Shown: positions 52,581 to 61,746 of the stretch, one piece after another
Numbering within the stretch: the stretch's first letter is position 1
Layout of the letters: each line of letters starts with the position of its first letter
NCBI RefSeq assembly: GCF_001423295.1
Contig: NZ_LMNG01000001.1
Location: 423,096-487,095, forward strand
From: Methylobacterium sp. Leaf112
Lineage (GTDB): Bacteria; Pseudomonadota; Alphaproteobacteria; Rhizobiales; Beijerinckiaceae
Length of the DNA: 64,000 nt
Direction of reading: 5' to 3'
Notes under the pieces: generated by a model
Told to the model about the DNA's origin: nothing
The model's input: only the letters and a program-made list of their open reading frames with translations
Databases searched by the model: none
Position numbers and translations under genes: made by a program

Positions 52581-54593
52581 GGCTCCGGGCCGGGCGCACC
52601 TCCTGTCTCTGCCGTCGGCCGACGACCTCGACGTCGCGCGGATCCTCGGCCTGCCCGCGTTGCCGGCCGGGGACCCGTCGATCGACGAGGCCTACCGCGA
52701 CCTCTCCGCCAAGGGGCAGGTGCTCTACGTCCGGGGCGTCGCCGTCGCCGCCGACAACCTGGTGCCGAACGCGCCGGTCGACATCCCGGGCTGGGCCCGG
52801 GAGCACCTGCGCCTTCCGGCCGCCCAGTCCCAGCGATCGGGCCCGTTGGTGATGTCGCCGCTGTAAGCCGCCATCTGCCGGCTCTGGGCCGTCAAGCGCC
52901 GGGTGACCTTCCTCAAGCCGCCCCGGTTCGGGTCGACCTTCATCATGGTCGTCGGCCTGACGTACCATGCCGGCCACCTCGGCGTGGACGTCCTGTTCTA
53001 CGAGCGGACCGAAGGCGACGCGTAGGATTTCCACGACAAGAAGCTGTACCCGATCCTGACCGAGAGCCCGGAGCTCGCGCACCTGATCCGGGCCGACAGC
53101 CGCTCGGGCATCCAGGACGCGTGGATGGACCGGATCCTCACGACCGGCGCCTGCGCCTCGATCCAGCTGCGCGGCGTCTCGACCAACGGCAGCATGAGGG
53201 GCATCAAGGGCCTGTTCATCGGCGTCGACGAGGCCTCGTCCGCCGAGTACCAGGCCGGCACCAAGGGCGAGAAGGGCGAGGGCTCCAAGCTCGCCCTCAT
53301 CATCAAGCGCGCCCAGGAATTCTTCGACCCCTGCGTTTACGTGGGCGGCACCCCGACTGTCGTCGGCTCCTGCATCACCTCGGAGGAGTACGAGAAGGGC
53401 GACCAGTGCCTGTTCATGATGCGGAGCCGGTGCTGCCCGGACCTCGCGCAGGAGTTCTGGGACGACATCCAGCAGGTCGACGACCGCGGCGCCCGGCTCG
53501 GCAAGGGCATGCGCTACACCTGCGACGAGGTCACCGGCCGGATTGCCGACGTCTGGTACGAGTGTGCCGGCTGCGGCTCCGCGATCGAGGTTACCGGCAA
53601 GGTCGCCATGATGGAGACGGGCGTCCTCGTCCCCCAGAACGCGGACCGGGCCGAGCCCGACCACGCCAGCGTCTGGGCGTGGGCCGCCTACTCGACGGAC
53701 CTCCAGTCGACCTGGATGCACATTGCCCGGGACCACCTCGCGCAGGTGAAGGACCCCGCGCAGCGCCAGCCGTTCATGAACCTGACGCGCGCCCGGCCGT
53801 GGAAGCCCGACGGTCCCGGCACCATCGACGCCAACGTCCTCGCGGATCGCTGCGAGCCGTACCCGGCCGGGCACATGCCGGAGGGCGTCACCGGCGTCTA
53901 CGCCGGGATGGACACCCAGGAGGGCGGCCGCAACGGCAAGCCCCGGCACGAGATCGTCTTCGTCGGCTACGGCGAGGGGGAGGAGTGCTGGGTACTCGAT
54001 CGCGTGGTCATCGACGGGATCCCCGGCGTCGACCGCGACGGCAGGCCGATCCAGGAGGACTTGGAGCCGTTCAGCCCGGACGCCGCCCGGGCCGTGTGGG
54101 CCGCCCTCGACCGGGAGTGGGTCACCGCCGACGGCGAGATCCTGCACCCCGAGGCCGAGGCCGTCGACGTCGGCTACGACATGAACGCGCGCTGGCCTTC
54201 TGCCACCACAAGGAGAGCCGGAAGCGGAAGGTCGTCGCGGTGAAGGGCCGGCGCGAGGCCCATGGATCGCGCATGCCGATTATCACCAAGCGCACCTCTG
54301 TCTCCAAGAGCGGGTTCGAGTTCCAGCCGATCGGGACCCAGTCGGCCAAGGACACCATCTACCGGCGCCTCGACTACAAGCTCGGCTCGGCCGAGAGCAT
54401 CCACGCGCCGGAGCACCTGCGCAGGGATCCGCTCTGGGACCAGGTCGCGGCCGAGAGCCTGCACTCCGACGACAAGGGCAGGACCTGGTGGGACGTGACC
54501 AGGCCCAGCACGCCCCACGAGGCCATCGACTTCCTCGTCAACTCCTACGCCGCCTTGTGCCTACGCAAGGCCAAGAGCCAGCATGTCTGGTAA
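52564..54593 (+). pseudogene. Phage terminase large subunit (GpA family), multiply disrupted
   Basis: Translation through the locus gives a GpA-type terminase, the ATPase/nuclease that packages phage DNA. Recognisable parts are RVTFLKPPRFGSTFIMVVGL (ATPase region), DVLFYERTEGDA then DFHDKKLYPILTESPELAHL, CASIQLRGVSTNGSMRGIKG, and the zinc-type CAGCGS. In-frame stops occur at 52864 (TAA) and 53023 (TAG, at a position where relatives likely have Gln), and a single-base loss near 54188 shifts the frame so that the C-terminus (CHHKESRKRKVVAVKGRREA) continues in another frame to 54593. The longest intact piece is 53125-54243. It cannot make a working terminase. Confidence 0.82.
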
Positions 54594-54713
54594 GCGAATG
54601 CCCTCCGGCCAGAAACCGGAGGGCTCCGACCCCTGCTTCAATTCTTGTATTAGGATAAATTTGATTCTGAAAAATTATAAGAAAAAGCGATAGCATACAA
54701 TTAATAAGCAGAT

Positions 54714-55208
54714 CTACAGCAAAATCGAATAATAATCTTCGGTGCAATTAATAGAATCTCGATTTTTGGCAATTGCATCAAGGCGGTTCTGGCGTCCTTC
54801 GGGTGTCAGTCGACCAAAATCGACGCCTCGCCTTAGGCCAAGCCAACCATCCAAAAATGCGTGGATGCAAGCCCATGCGCGTACAGTAGTCTCGCCAAGG
54901 ATATCAGGGCGCCCTCCTTGGTACCCTGCTGTAATTCCTTTACCAGCAAGCCACGCGTGTGAACGATCATCGGGCTCGACAGCGCCGAGGCTCAGCAGCA
55001 CTCGCCTCCCGATACGTGCGCTCATGCTTCCGCCGTAAACGGCATCGCCCGCGGCTTCGATCAGGAGTGGCCCGGGTATCCTGTCCCGCAGGGCAACGAA
55101 CGCAACCCACGACGGATCAAGAGCGAGAGCCTCAGCTTCTTTATATCGAGTATCGTCCGAGCGTGCCAATGGCATTGAAATCTGTCGAGGATCGGGTCGG
55201 CGGGCCAT
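54714..55208 (-). CDS. Hypothetical protein in an AT-richer patch
   Basis: A 164-residue protein of unknown function. Its body (WVAFVALRDRIPGPLLIEAA, then RIGRRVLLSLGAVEPDDRSH, then AWACIHAFLDGWLGLRRGVD) looks like a folded cytoplasmic protein. Base composition is clearly less GC-rich than the rest of the window, and the flanks (54600-54720 and 55200-55340) are AT-rich. This suggests separate acquisition. The ATG at 55208 is the first; another lies eleven codons on. Confidence 0.6.
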   Translation of the reverse strand: MARRPDPRQISMPLARSDDTRYKEAEALALDPSWVAFVALRDRIPGPLLIEAAGDAVYGGSMSARIGRRVLLSLGAVEPDDRSHAWLAGKGITAGYQGGRPDILGETTVRAWACIHAFLDGWLGLRRGVDFGRLTPEGRQNRLDAIAKNRDSINCTEDYYSILL

Positions 55209-55540
55209 TGAATCTCATCCATAAGAAAATAGCAGCGCGCATCGCCAATATCACGTTTCGGATGCGTGTATTATCGTAAACGGATGCCGCTGAGCCACAG
55301 ACACAAGAAAGTTCATTTTTTCTTATGCGTCAAGCGCCTGATCGCCAATCAAATAGGTCCAACGGCTTGCGAATACACTGATTTAGCCTGAGGGTAGGGG
55401 AGGGGTTACTCACCCCACTAGAAGGGCTCGGGCAGCCTCGTCAGGGCGGCAAACTTAGCGAAAAGGTAAAATCACCCCAAACACGGGGTTGAACTCCTCA
55501 GCGAGAACAAAATACCAGCTAAAGATAGCTGAAATATTTT
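55209..55540. other. 332-bp AT-richer region without a gene
   Basis: No gene seen. The left part is unusually AT-rich for this window and may carry the promoter of the hypothetical gene on the minus strand. Confidence 0.4.
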
Positions 55541-55771
55541 TTGGATCACTTCCAGGAGATCCGGGACGTCCTTCCGGAGCACAAGGCCTTGCACGTCAGC
55601 GACATCACGCTCCGGATCGGTGCCGACCTGGTGTAGGAGGCGGAGGAGTACGTGCAGGCGTGGGGAGTCGATACGATCAGGGGGGCCATCGACGAGCAGA
55701 TGTACCGCAAGCGGTATTTCGTGGGTGAGGGCACCGGCCGCTACCGAAAGCGCAGACGGGAGAACGGTTAG
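55541..55771 (+). pseudogene. Broken gene fragment
   Basis: A frame from about 55541 reads DHFQEIRDVLPEHKALHVSD then ITLRIGADLV, stops at a TAG (55634), and resumes EAEEYVQAWGVDTIRGAIDE and YRKRYFVGEGTGRYRKRRRE to a final TAG at 55769. The coding-like character on both sides of the stop suggests a decayed gene; family not recognised. It adjoins the umuDC operon in convergent orientation. Confidence 0.45.
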
Positions 55772-55822
55772 GGTCGCGGCCTGACGTCCATCGGGCGCCT
55801 GTCCGGACCGTGAGGGGACACG

Positions 55823-57112
55823 CTACGCCGCGGCGACCACGGGAAGCTCGTCGAGCCTCGTGGTGTAGCGAGGCGATCGCATCTTGAACTTCGTCGACCA
55901 GGACCGCTTCGGGGCGAACCCGACCGCGCCCGGCACGACGGCCCCCCGGCCGAAGCGTCGGTTACAGGCGTCGAGCGCCTCCATCAGCGCCGCCCCCATC
56001 TCGCGGTCGAGTTGGCCGAGGCCGGGCATTGCCCGCTGCGAGGCGGCGAGCGGCATCAGGTCGGTGGTGACCACCCCGGCTTTGGAATAGCGGTACCCAT
56101 CACGCCAGGTCTTACGCACGCCATGGGTGGCGGCCTTAACTAGCATCATGGTGTCGTTGGTCGCCTCGGGAAGAGTGACGACCGTCGAGACCGAACGTTG
56201 AGGGCGGTCGCGGTCATGCTCGCTGGTATGGAAGAAGACGGCGACGTGGTTCGTCGCCAGCCCCTCCCGCCGGAGCTTCTCGCCGAGCCTGGAGGCATGG
56301 GTGGCCATCGCCTGCTCCATGGTTGCGCGATCCTCGACCCGTTCCGAAAACGAACGGGTGACCGCGCATCCCTTCCTCGTCGGGGCCATCGTCTCCAGGT
56401 CGAGGCAGGCCGTTCCGCGGAGTTCGTGCACCAGGCGCTCACCCACCACCGTCAGGGCCTTACGGGCGATCCTCGGGTCGAGGTCGCGCACGTCGGCGAC
56501 GCTCTCGCACCCGAGCGCCTCCAGCCGGCGGGCCGAGGCCACCCCGACGCCCCAGATATCCTCTGGCGCGACCCGCACCATCCAGTGGTCATACTGGACC
56601 GGATCGGTGAGGTCGCAGACCCCTTCAAGCTCGGGCACCTTCTTGGCAATGTGGTTGGCGAGCTTGGCCAGCGTCTTGGTCGAACCGATGCCGACGCAGG
56701 TGGGGATACCCGTCCACGCCCGTACGGTCGCCCGCATATCCCGGCACAGGGACGCCCTATCTCGCTCGCGAACGTCCGAGATATCGAGGAAACTCTCGTC
56801 GATGGAGTAGATCTCAATGCGGGGGGAGAAATCGCGATAGATCGAGTTCACCCGGGCCGACATGTCCCCGTACAGGGCGTAGTTCGAGGAGTAGACCCGT
56901 ACGCCTTGGCTCCGGCACATGTCGCGGATCTTGAACCAGGGCTCGCCCATCTTGATGCCGAGGGCCTTGGCCTCGGTGGTCCGGGCAATCGCGCACCCAT
57001 CGTTATTGGACAGCACGATGACCGGCAGCCGCGCGAGGCGGGCATCGAACACCCGCTCACACGAGCAATAGAAACTGTTGCCGTCGGAGAGGGCGTAGGC
57101 CCGGGCGCTCAT
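55823..57112 (-). CDS. umuC: DNA polymerase V catalytic subunit UmuC
   Basis: A 429-residue Y-family polymerase for error-prone translesion synthesis. ALSDGNSFYCSCERVFDARL (about 6-25) has the first catalytic Asp region. VLSNNDGCAIARTTEAKALG is the finger motif, IEIYSIDESFLDISD (about 95-109) holds the catalytic SIDE, and VGIGSTKTLAKLANHIAK the thumb hairpins. The C-terminus with SPRYTTRLDELPVV is UmuC-specific. It overlaps umuD by 4 bp. Extra copies of umuDC are common on mobile DNA. Confidence 0.95.
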   Translation of the reverse strand: MSARAYALSDGNSFYCSCERVFDARLARLPVIVLSNNDGCAIARTTEAKALGIKMGEPWFKIRDMCRSQGVRVYSSNYALYGDMSARVNSIYRDFSPRIEIYSIDESFLDISDVRERDRASLCRDMRATVRAWTGIPTCVGIGSTKTLAKLANHIAKKVPELEGVCDLTDPVQYDHWMVRVAPEDIWGVGVASARRLEALGCESVADVRDLDPRIARKALTVVGERLVHELRGTACLDLETMAPTRKGCAVTRSFSERVEDRATMEQAMATHASRLGEKLRREGLATNHVAVFFHTSEHDRDRPQRSVSTVVTLPEATNDTMMLVKAATHGVRKTWRDGYRYSKAGVVTTDLMPLAASQRAMPGLGQLDREMGAALMEALDACNRRFGRGAVVPGAVGFAPKRSWSTKFKMRSPRYTTRLDELPVVAAA

Positions 57113-57537
57113 TCGCAACGGCGCCGGGCGCACACGGAACCGGAGACCACGCCCCAGACCTCAACCAGGGCGTCGGGTGCCAGGCTGAATTCGGGGAAGC
57201 GGGGGTTGGCGAAGTGGAGGGTGACCCGGGGTCCCTGACGCTTCCAGACCTTGAAGGAGCGCTCCCCGTCGATGTCGACCACCACGACGTCGCCGGTGCG
57301 CGGTGTCAGGGACCGGTCGACCACCGCGAGATCGCCGTCGTGTAGGTGGGCGAGCAGCATACTGTCGCCGGCGACCCTGACGAGGAAGGTGGCCGGGCGA
57401 TTGACGATGAGCAGGCGCTGAAGGTCGATCTCCTCCTCAACGAAATCGTCTGCCGGGCTCGGGAAGCCGGCCCGGACGGGGGTCGCCAGGAGGGGTACCG
57501 GCATGGGGTAGCCGATGACGATGTCGATGGCCTGCAT
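57109..57537 (-). CDS. umuD: UmuD, self-cleaving S24-family subunit of polymerase V
   Basis: A 142-residue LexA-like peptidase. RecA filaments trigger self-cleavage at an Ala-Gly bond, visible in VRAGFPSPADDF (about 22-33), giving UmuD'. The catalytic Ser is in VAGDSMLLAHLHDGDL (about 60), and the Lys in GERSFKVWKRQG (about 96). The ATG at 57537 (MQAIDIVIGYPMPV) is chosen; an upstream in-frame start would overlap the LexA box region. A LexA box lies 28 bp upstream. Confidence 0.95.
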   Translation of the reverse strand: MQAIDIVIGYPMPVPLLATPVRAGFPSPADDFVEEEIDLQRLLIVNRPATFLVRVAGDSMLLAHLHDGDLAVVDRSLTPRTGDVVVVDIDGERSFKVWKRQGPRVTLHFANPRFPEFSLAPDALVEVWGVVSGSVCARRRCE

Positions 57538-57564
57538 GGGTGCTCCTCCGCAAATCCACGTCAC

Positions 57565-57579
57565 GAACAAACCATGAAC
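57565..57579 (-). promoter_or_regulatory. LexA (SOS) box of umuDC
   Basis: GAACAAACCATGAAC is a perfect GAAC-N7-GAAC LexA operator, 28 bp upstream of the umuD start. This is the same distance as in the imuA promoter, so both operons should be induced together by DNA damage. Confidence 0.87.
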
Positions 57580-57778
57580 GAATTTGATGCGTTCCGTCCA
57601 GCGGTCACGCTTGATCGGAGAGCCACGATTTTGCGGGCCCCTGGTTTCCTTCGCGTCGTCGTCAGGCGATGGTCCGCCTTCGTATGATCCCCGTTGCCTG
57701 TCGGATGAACCTTAAGGCTGCCATTATCAGGCCGCCCAGGCCGATAGATTTCCGGTGAGCCGAGTAGCTGGACGACTC

Positions 57779-58165
57779 TCAACGACGATGGGCCAGTTCC
57801 ATCGGAAAGCTCAGGTCGGCCGTCCCGTCCCGCGCGAGGAGCTCTTTTGGGGGAGGACCGAACGGTGCCGCCGCCATGACCGCCGCCAGGGCGCTCTCGT
57901 CGGTGCGGCGCGAGCCGGAACCACGTTCGACCGAGACGTCCCGCAACGTCCCATCGGCAGCGACGACGACGCGAACCTCGACGACGACAGGGCGACGCTT
58001 GCCCGGGGTCGGACGGGTGACTTTCACGGCAGTGGCCACCTTGGCCACGAGGGCCGAGAGCCATTCCCGAACCTCGGGCGTGACGCGGGTTTGGGCCGAT
58101 GCACCCGCCGGAGTGAGGAACATGAGGCAGAGCCAGAGACCGAAGGCTGTTCGACGGACGGGCAT
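57779..58165 (-). CDS. TonB C-terminal-domain-like exported protein
   Basis: A 128-residue protein. Residues 1-23 are a signal (RRTAFGLWLCLMFLTPAGAS then AQ). The rest resembles the TonB/TolA C-terminal domain (VVVEVRVVVAADGTLRDVSV then RTDESALAAVMAAAPFGPPP). It has no Pro-rich spacer or inner-membrane anchor of full TonB, so it is probably a soluble periplasmic relative. Divergent from the MFS gene. The ATG at 58165 is used because it begins the signal. Confidence 0.75.
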   Translation of the reverse strand: MPVRRTAFGLWLCLMFLTPAGASAQTRVTPEVREWLSALVAKVATAVKVTRPTPGKRRPVVVEVRVVVAADGTLRDVSVERGSGSRRTDESALAAVMAAAPFGPPPKELLARDGTADLSFPMELAHRR

Positions 58166-58248
58166 GGTTGTCCTTGGCTGCATGCCCGATGCGCTCCCAA
58201 GTCCGACGGCCGCCATTGCGCCGCCCCAATTCCCGGGCGGTTCACCCG

Positions 58249-59463
58249 ATGTCAGATTTTGCATGTTCGCCATCGTCGACCCTGCCGGAACAAGCGCCCG
58301 CGGCGCAACCTGCCGCGTGGTCCGCCGTCTTCTCGCTGTCCTTCGGGGTCTTCGGGTTGGTTACGGCCGAGTTCCTGCCCGTGAGCCTCTTGACGCCCAT
58401 GGCGGCCGATCTCGGCGTGTCCAACGGCGCGGTGGGACAGGCGATGACCGCGACTGCGGTGGTCGCCGCCTGCGCCGGACCGCTCCTAGTCCTCGGCTCG
58501 GGCCGTCTAGACCGCCGCTCCATCGTATGGACGCTGATGGCCCTCCTCGCGGTCTCCAGCGTACTCACGGCCTTCGCGACCGGCATCACGATGCTCCTGC
58601 TGGCCAGAGCCCTCCTCGGCTTCGCCCTCGGAGGCTTTTGGGCGATGATGGCCTCGCTCGCCCTTCGTCTCGTAGCCCCTTCCGACGTCCCACGTGCCAT
58701 GTCGATCATCGTGATGGGCGTGTCGCTCGCCACCGTCGCGGCGGCACCGCTCGGGGCCGCGCTCGGAGCCTTCTGGGGCTGGCGCGCGACGTTCCTCCTC
58801 GCCTCCGGGCTCGGCGTCGCTTCGCTTCTCGTTCAACTCGCGGTCCTTCCTCGGATGCCTTCGGCGGGCGCGCCGGGCATCGCCTCGTTCCGTGCGGCAC
58901 TGACGTTGCGGCCCGTGTTGATCGGGCTAACGACGGTCATCATCGTCGTGTCCGGCCATTTCGCCGGCTTCACCTTCATCAGGCCCTTCCTTGAAGCCGT
59001 ACCCCGGTTCGAGGTGTCGGCGATCTCGCTGACGCTCCTGGCCTTCGGAATCGGCGGGTTCTTCGGCAACGTCATCGCGGGCATGATCGCCGCACGCAGC
59101 CCAGCCTGGGCCGTCGGCGGTTCGGCGCTCCTCATCGGCGCCGCAACGCTCGCCCTCGCGCTTCTGGGGTCGTCGCCGGTCGTCTCCTTCCTCGCCACGA
59201 CCATCTGGGGCTTTGCATTCGGCGGCTTCCCGGTCTCGACCTCGATCTGGAATGCACGCGCCGCCCCCGACCTTGCGGAAAGCGCGGGCGCACTCTTCTC
59301 GTCCTCGTTCCAGGTGGCGATTGCGAGCGGCGCCGTTCTCGGGGGCCTCCTCGTCGACGGAACCGGGCCAACCGGCGTCATCGTCTACGCCTGCATTGCC
59401 GTCGTCCTGGGTGCCACGGTGATGCTCACGATTGGCAGGGCAACCGAACGGGCACGGATCTAA
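58249..59463 (+). CDS. MFS transporter, DHA1/NepI-like
   Basis: A 404-residue 12-helix permease. FSLSFGVFGLVTAEFLPVSL in helix 1 is typical of DHA1 drug or nucleoside (NepI/AraJ/YdhP-type) exporters. VLGSGRLDRRSIVWTLMALL contains the loop 2-3 motif, and LLLARALLGFALGGFWAMMA helix 4. The ATG at 58249 (MSDFACS) is preferred. Substrate unknown. Codon usage resembles chromosomal genes. Confidence 0.85.
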   Translation: MSDFACSPSSTLPEQAPAAQPAAWSAVFSLSFGVFGLVTAEFLPVSLLTPMAADLGVSNGAVGQAMTATAVVAACAGPLLVLGSGRLDRRSIVWTLMALLAVSSVLTAFATGITMLLLARALLGFALGGFWAMMASLALRLVAPSDVPRAMSIIVMGVSLATVAAAPLGAALGAFWGWRATFLLASGLGVASLLVQLAVLPRMPSAGAPGIASFRAALTLRPVLIGLTTVIIVVSGHFAGFTFIRPFLEAVPRFEVSAISLTLLAFGIGGFFGNVIAGMIAARSPAWAVGGSALLIGAATLALALLGSSPVVSFLATTIWGFAFGGFPVSTSIWNARAAPDLAESAGALFSSSFQVAIASGAVLGGLLVDGTGPTGVIVYACIAVVLGATVMLTIGRATERARI

Positions 59464-59683
59464 TAATACCGGGCCGGACGCATGCCCTCCCACCCCGTAA
59501 CCCCGGGTCAGGCGTCGACCACCACGACTGCCGGGCATCGGACCATTCGTGAGGCTTGGGCGTTCACCAACCCATGAACGTCGACGATCACAGACTGAAG
59601 CATCCGCGACGATAGGCGGTGCGGCGGCCCCAGGCGCGATATGGTCCTTATAGGGCCTTCGATGAGCGGGCCGCAGCCGCGTT

Positions 59684-60088
59684 CTAGGTCTTGTCCGCCT
59701 GGCCGTCGTTCTTGCCGCGCGGTTTTCCATCGTCGTCCAGGGCCACGTATGTGAAGACTCCCTCGGTGACCTTTTCCGGTTCACCCCCCGTGCGGTCCCT
59801 GGCCCAAACCTCGATCCTCACGCCCAACGATGTCTCGCCGTCCTCCTGCAGTCTGCAGAAGCAACTGACCTCATCGCCCACCGCAATTGGGCGCAGGAAG
59901 CGCATGGCGTCGATGCTGACGGTCGCGACGCGGCCCTTGGTTCGCTGGGCGGCGAAGGTGCCCCCGGCCAGGTCCATTTGCGACACCGTCCATCCGCCGA
60001 AGATGGTACCGGCGGCATTCGTATCGCGTGGCATGGCGATGGTGCGTAGGTGCGGACCATCGGAGAGGCGTGGGATCGTGTCGCCCAT
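59684..60088 (-). CDS. Acyl-CoA thioesterase (hotdog fold, YciA-like)
   Basis: A 134-residue hotdog thioesterase. MPRDTNAAGTIFGGWTVSQM (about 19-38) has the active-site Asp/Asn, followed by the hotdog helix DLAGGTFAAQ. VATVSIDAMRFLRPIAVGDE and GVRIEVWAR complete the fold. It hydrolyses acyl-CoAs. It is 32 bp downstream of the start region of the HAD gene on the same strand, so co-transcription is possible. Confidence 0.88.
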   Translation of the reverse strand: MGDTIPRLSDGPHLRTIAMPRDTNAAGTIFGGWTVSQMDLAGGTFAAQRTKGRVATVSIDAMRFLRPIAVGDEVSCFCRLQEDGETSLGVRIEVWARDRTGGEPEKVTEGVFTYVALDDDGKPRGKNDGQADKT

Positions 60089-60120
60089 GTGAGATGCTCC
60101 GATGCAGTGAACGTTCAGGC

Positions 60121-60789
60121 CTACGGTCCGACAAGCGGCGAGGTCGTGTAGTGGGCCAGTAGGTCCGCAGGATCCCGGTAGGTGGCGATGCAGCCGGACT
60201 GCTTCAGCTCCTCAGCCGTCCAACCGCCGCTGAGCAGGCCAATCGTTCGTATGCCGGCCTTGCCGGCGGCCTCGGCATCGTAGGGTGTGTCGCCGACTAC
60301 AATTGCATCGCCTGCCTCGATCCCATCGAGACGCTTCAAGGCGGCCAGGAAGATGTCCGGGTTCGGCTTGCTCTCCTCGGCATCGTCGGAGGACGTCTCG
60401 ATGTCGATGAGATCCTCGATGTCGGCGATCTTCTTGTAGACCTTGAGTTCGTCCGCCTTGGCGGAGGAGGCCAACGCGAGCCGCTTGCCGTCAGCCAGCA
60501 GGCGTTCGATGAGTGCCCGGACCTGGGGCAGCCCCTTGATCGTCGGTAGGTAGCGTTCCTTCAGGACGTTCGAGCGGTGCTTCTCCAGCGCATCGCCCTT
60601 CTCCGCGATCTCGTCCTCGGACAGAAAAACCGGGAGCAGGAGGTCGCCGCCCTTGCCGATTTGCCGCCGAAGGTCCTCGAAGGGGATGTCGTGGCCGAAA
60701 TCGCGAAAGGCGTCCTGCCAGGCCTGGGCGTGCTGGGGAACGGAGTCGATGAGCGTGCCGTCGACGTCGAAAATCACTGCTGCGGGCAT
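60121..60789 (-). CDS. HAD-superfamily hydrolase (beta-phosphoglucomutase/phosphatase-like)
   Basis: A 222-residue HAD protein. Motif I is VIFDVDGTLIDS (residues 5-16) with the nucleophile Asp. LALASSAKADELKVY is motif II with its Ser, KPNPDIFLAALKRL motif III with its Lys, and VVGDTPYDAEAAGKAGI motif IV. The helical cap after motif I is of the beta-phosphoglucomutase class. The substrate is unknown. It precedes the thioesterase gene. Confidence 0.88.
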   Translation of the reverse strand: MPAAVIFDVDGTLIDSVPQHAQAWQDAFRDFGHDIPFEDLRRQIGKGGDLLLPVFLSEDEIAEKGDALEKHRSNVLKERYLPTIKGLPQVRALIERLLADGKRLALASSAKADELKVYKKIADIEDLIDIETSSDDAEESKPNPDIFLAALKRLDGIEAGDAIVVGDTPYDAEAAGKAGIRTIGLLSGGWTAEELKQSGCIATYRDPADLLAHYTTSPLVGP

Positions 60790-60927
60790 GAAACGTTTCT
60801 TCCTGTACCCTTACGGAAGCAGCGGTTCGGGTCGCAAGTTCCAGCCTGAGGGCGCGGCATGACCAGCGTGGCATGCCACTACCGACCCGGGGGCTGTCGG
60901 TCGACCTGATGGGGGGTATGAGGGTGC

Positions 60928-61746
60928 ATGCGCTGCTTCCCACCCGAACGGATCGTCTGCCTGACCGAGGAGACGGTCGAGACCCTGTACCTCCTCGGTG
61001 AACAGGACCGCATCGTCGGCGTCTCCGGCTATGCCGTACGTCCGCCCCAGGTCCGCCGTGAGAAGCCCAAGGTCTCGGCCTTCACCAGCGCGGACCTGCC
61101 GAAGATCCTCGCCCTCGCACCCGATCTAGTGCTTACCTTCTCCGATCTTCAAGCCGGTATCGTCGCGGATCTCGTCCGTGCGGGGATCGCCGTGCATGCC
61201 TTCAACCAGCGCGACGTCGCCGGCATCATGGTGATGATCCGCACCCTCGGGGCCCTCGTTAACGCCCGGGAGCGGGCCGAGGCGCTCGCCACCAGCTACG
61301 AGGACCGGCTGGCGCGGGTGGCGGACCTCGTCCGCGGGCGACCCCGGCCCCGGGTCTACTTCGAGGAGTGGGACGAACCCCTCATCTCGGGGATCGGCTG
61401 GGTGTCGGAGCTCGTTGGCATCGCTGGCGGCGACGACATCTTTCCGGAGCTTGCTCGGCAGGCGGCCGCCAAGGACCGCATCGTAACGCCCGAAGCAGTG
61501 GTGGCGGCTGCGCCCGAGGTCATCCTCGCATCCTGGTGTGGGAAGAAGGTCGTGCCGTCCCGCATCGCCTCCCGAGCAGGTTGGGCAGATATGCCGGCCG
61601 TGGTCCGGGGCCGCATCCACGAGATCAAGTCGCCCCTCATCCTCCAACCCGGGCCCGCGGCCCTGACCGATGGCCTGGACGCGATCCTGTCTGCCCTTGG
61701 GCATCCAGCGGTGCCGGGCAGCCCAACGCTCCCTATCCTCGGCTAG
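60928..61746 (+). CDS. Cobalamin-binding-type periplasmic-binding-fold protein without signal peptide
   Basis: A 272-residue protein of the BtuF/ABC substrate-binding class III fold. IVCLTEETVETLYLLGEQDRI and VSGYAVRPPQV open the fold. KILALAPDLVLTFSDLQAG, FNQRDVAGIMVMIRTLGALV and YFEEWDEPLISGIGWVSELV are typical of proteins annotated as cobalamin-binding. There is no export signal at either start (the ATG at 60928, or one codon cluster upstream in other frames). No btuCD permease is adjacent, so it may act in the cytosol or as an orphan. Confidence 0.75.
   Translation: MRCFPPERIVCLTEETVETLYLLGEQDRIVGVSGYAVRPPQVRREKPKVSAFTSADLPKILALAPDLVLTFSDLQAGIVADLVRAGIAVHAFNQRDVAGIMVMIRTLGALVNARERAEALATSYEDRLARVADLVRGRPRPRVYFEEWDEPLISGIGWVSELVGIAGGDDIFPELARQAAAKDRIVTPEAVVAAAPEVILASWCGKKVVPSRIASRAGWADMPAVVRGRIHEIKSPLILQPGPAALTDGLDAILSALGHPAVPGSPTLPILG

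Noticed and set aside
55489..55728. 79-codon plus-strand frame in the accessory region
   Set aside because: It is out of frame with the coding-like broken fragment at 55541-55771 and has shadow-type composition.
57885..58994. 372-codon plus-strand frame across the TonB-like and MFS genes
   Set aside because: Overlaps two better supported genes and is Arg-rich without motif.
60790..60927. Cobalamin riboswitch before the cobalamin-binding-type gene
   Set aside because: A GCCACT-like stretch occurs, but the conserved B12-box and the expected long-range layout are not recognisable. An Infernal search with RF00174 would decide.
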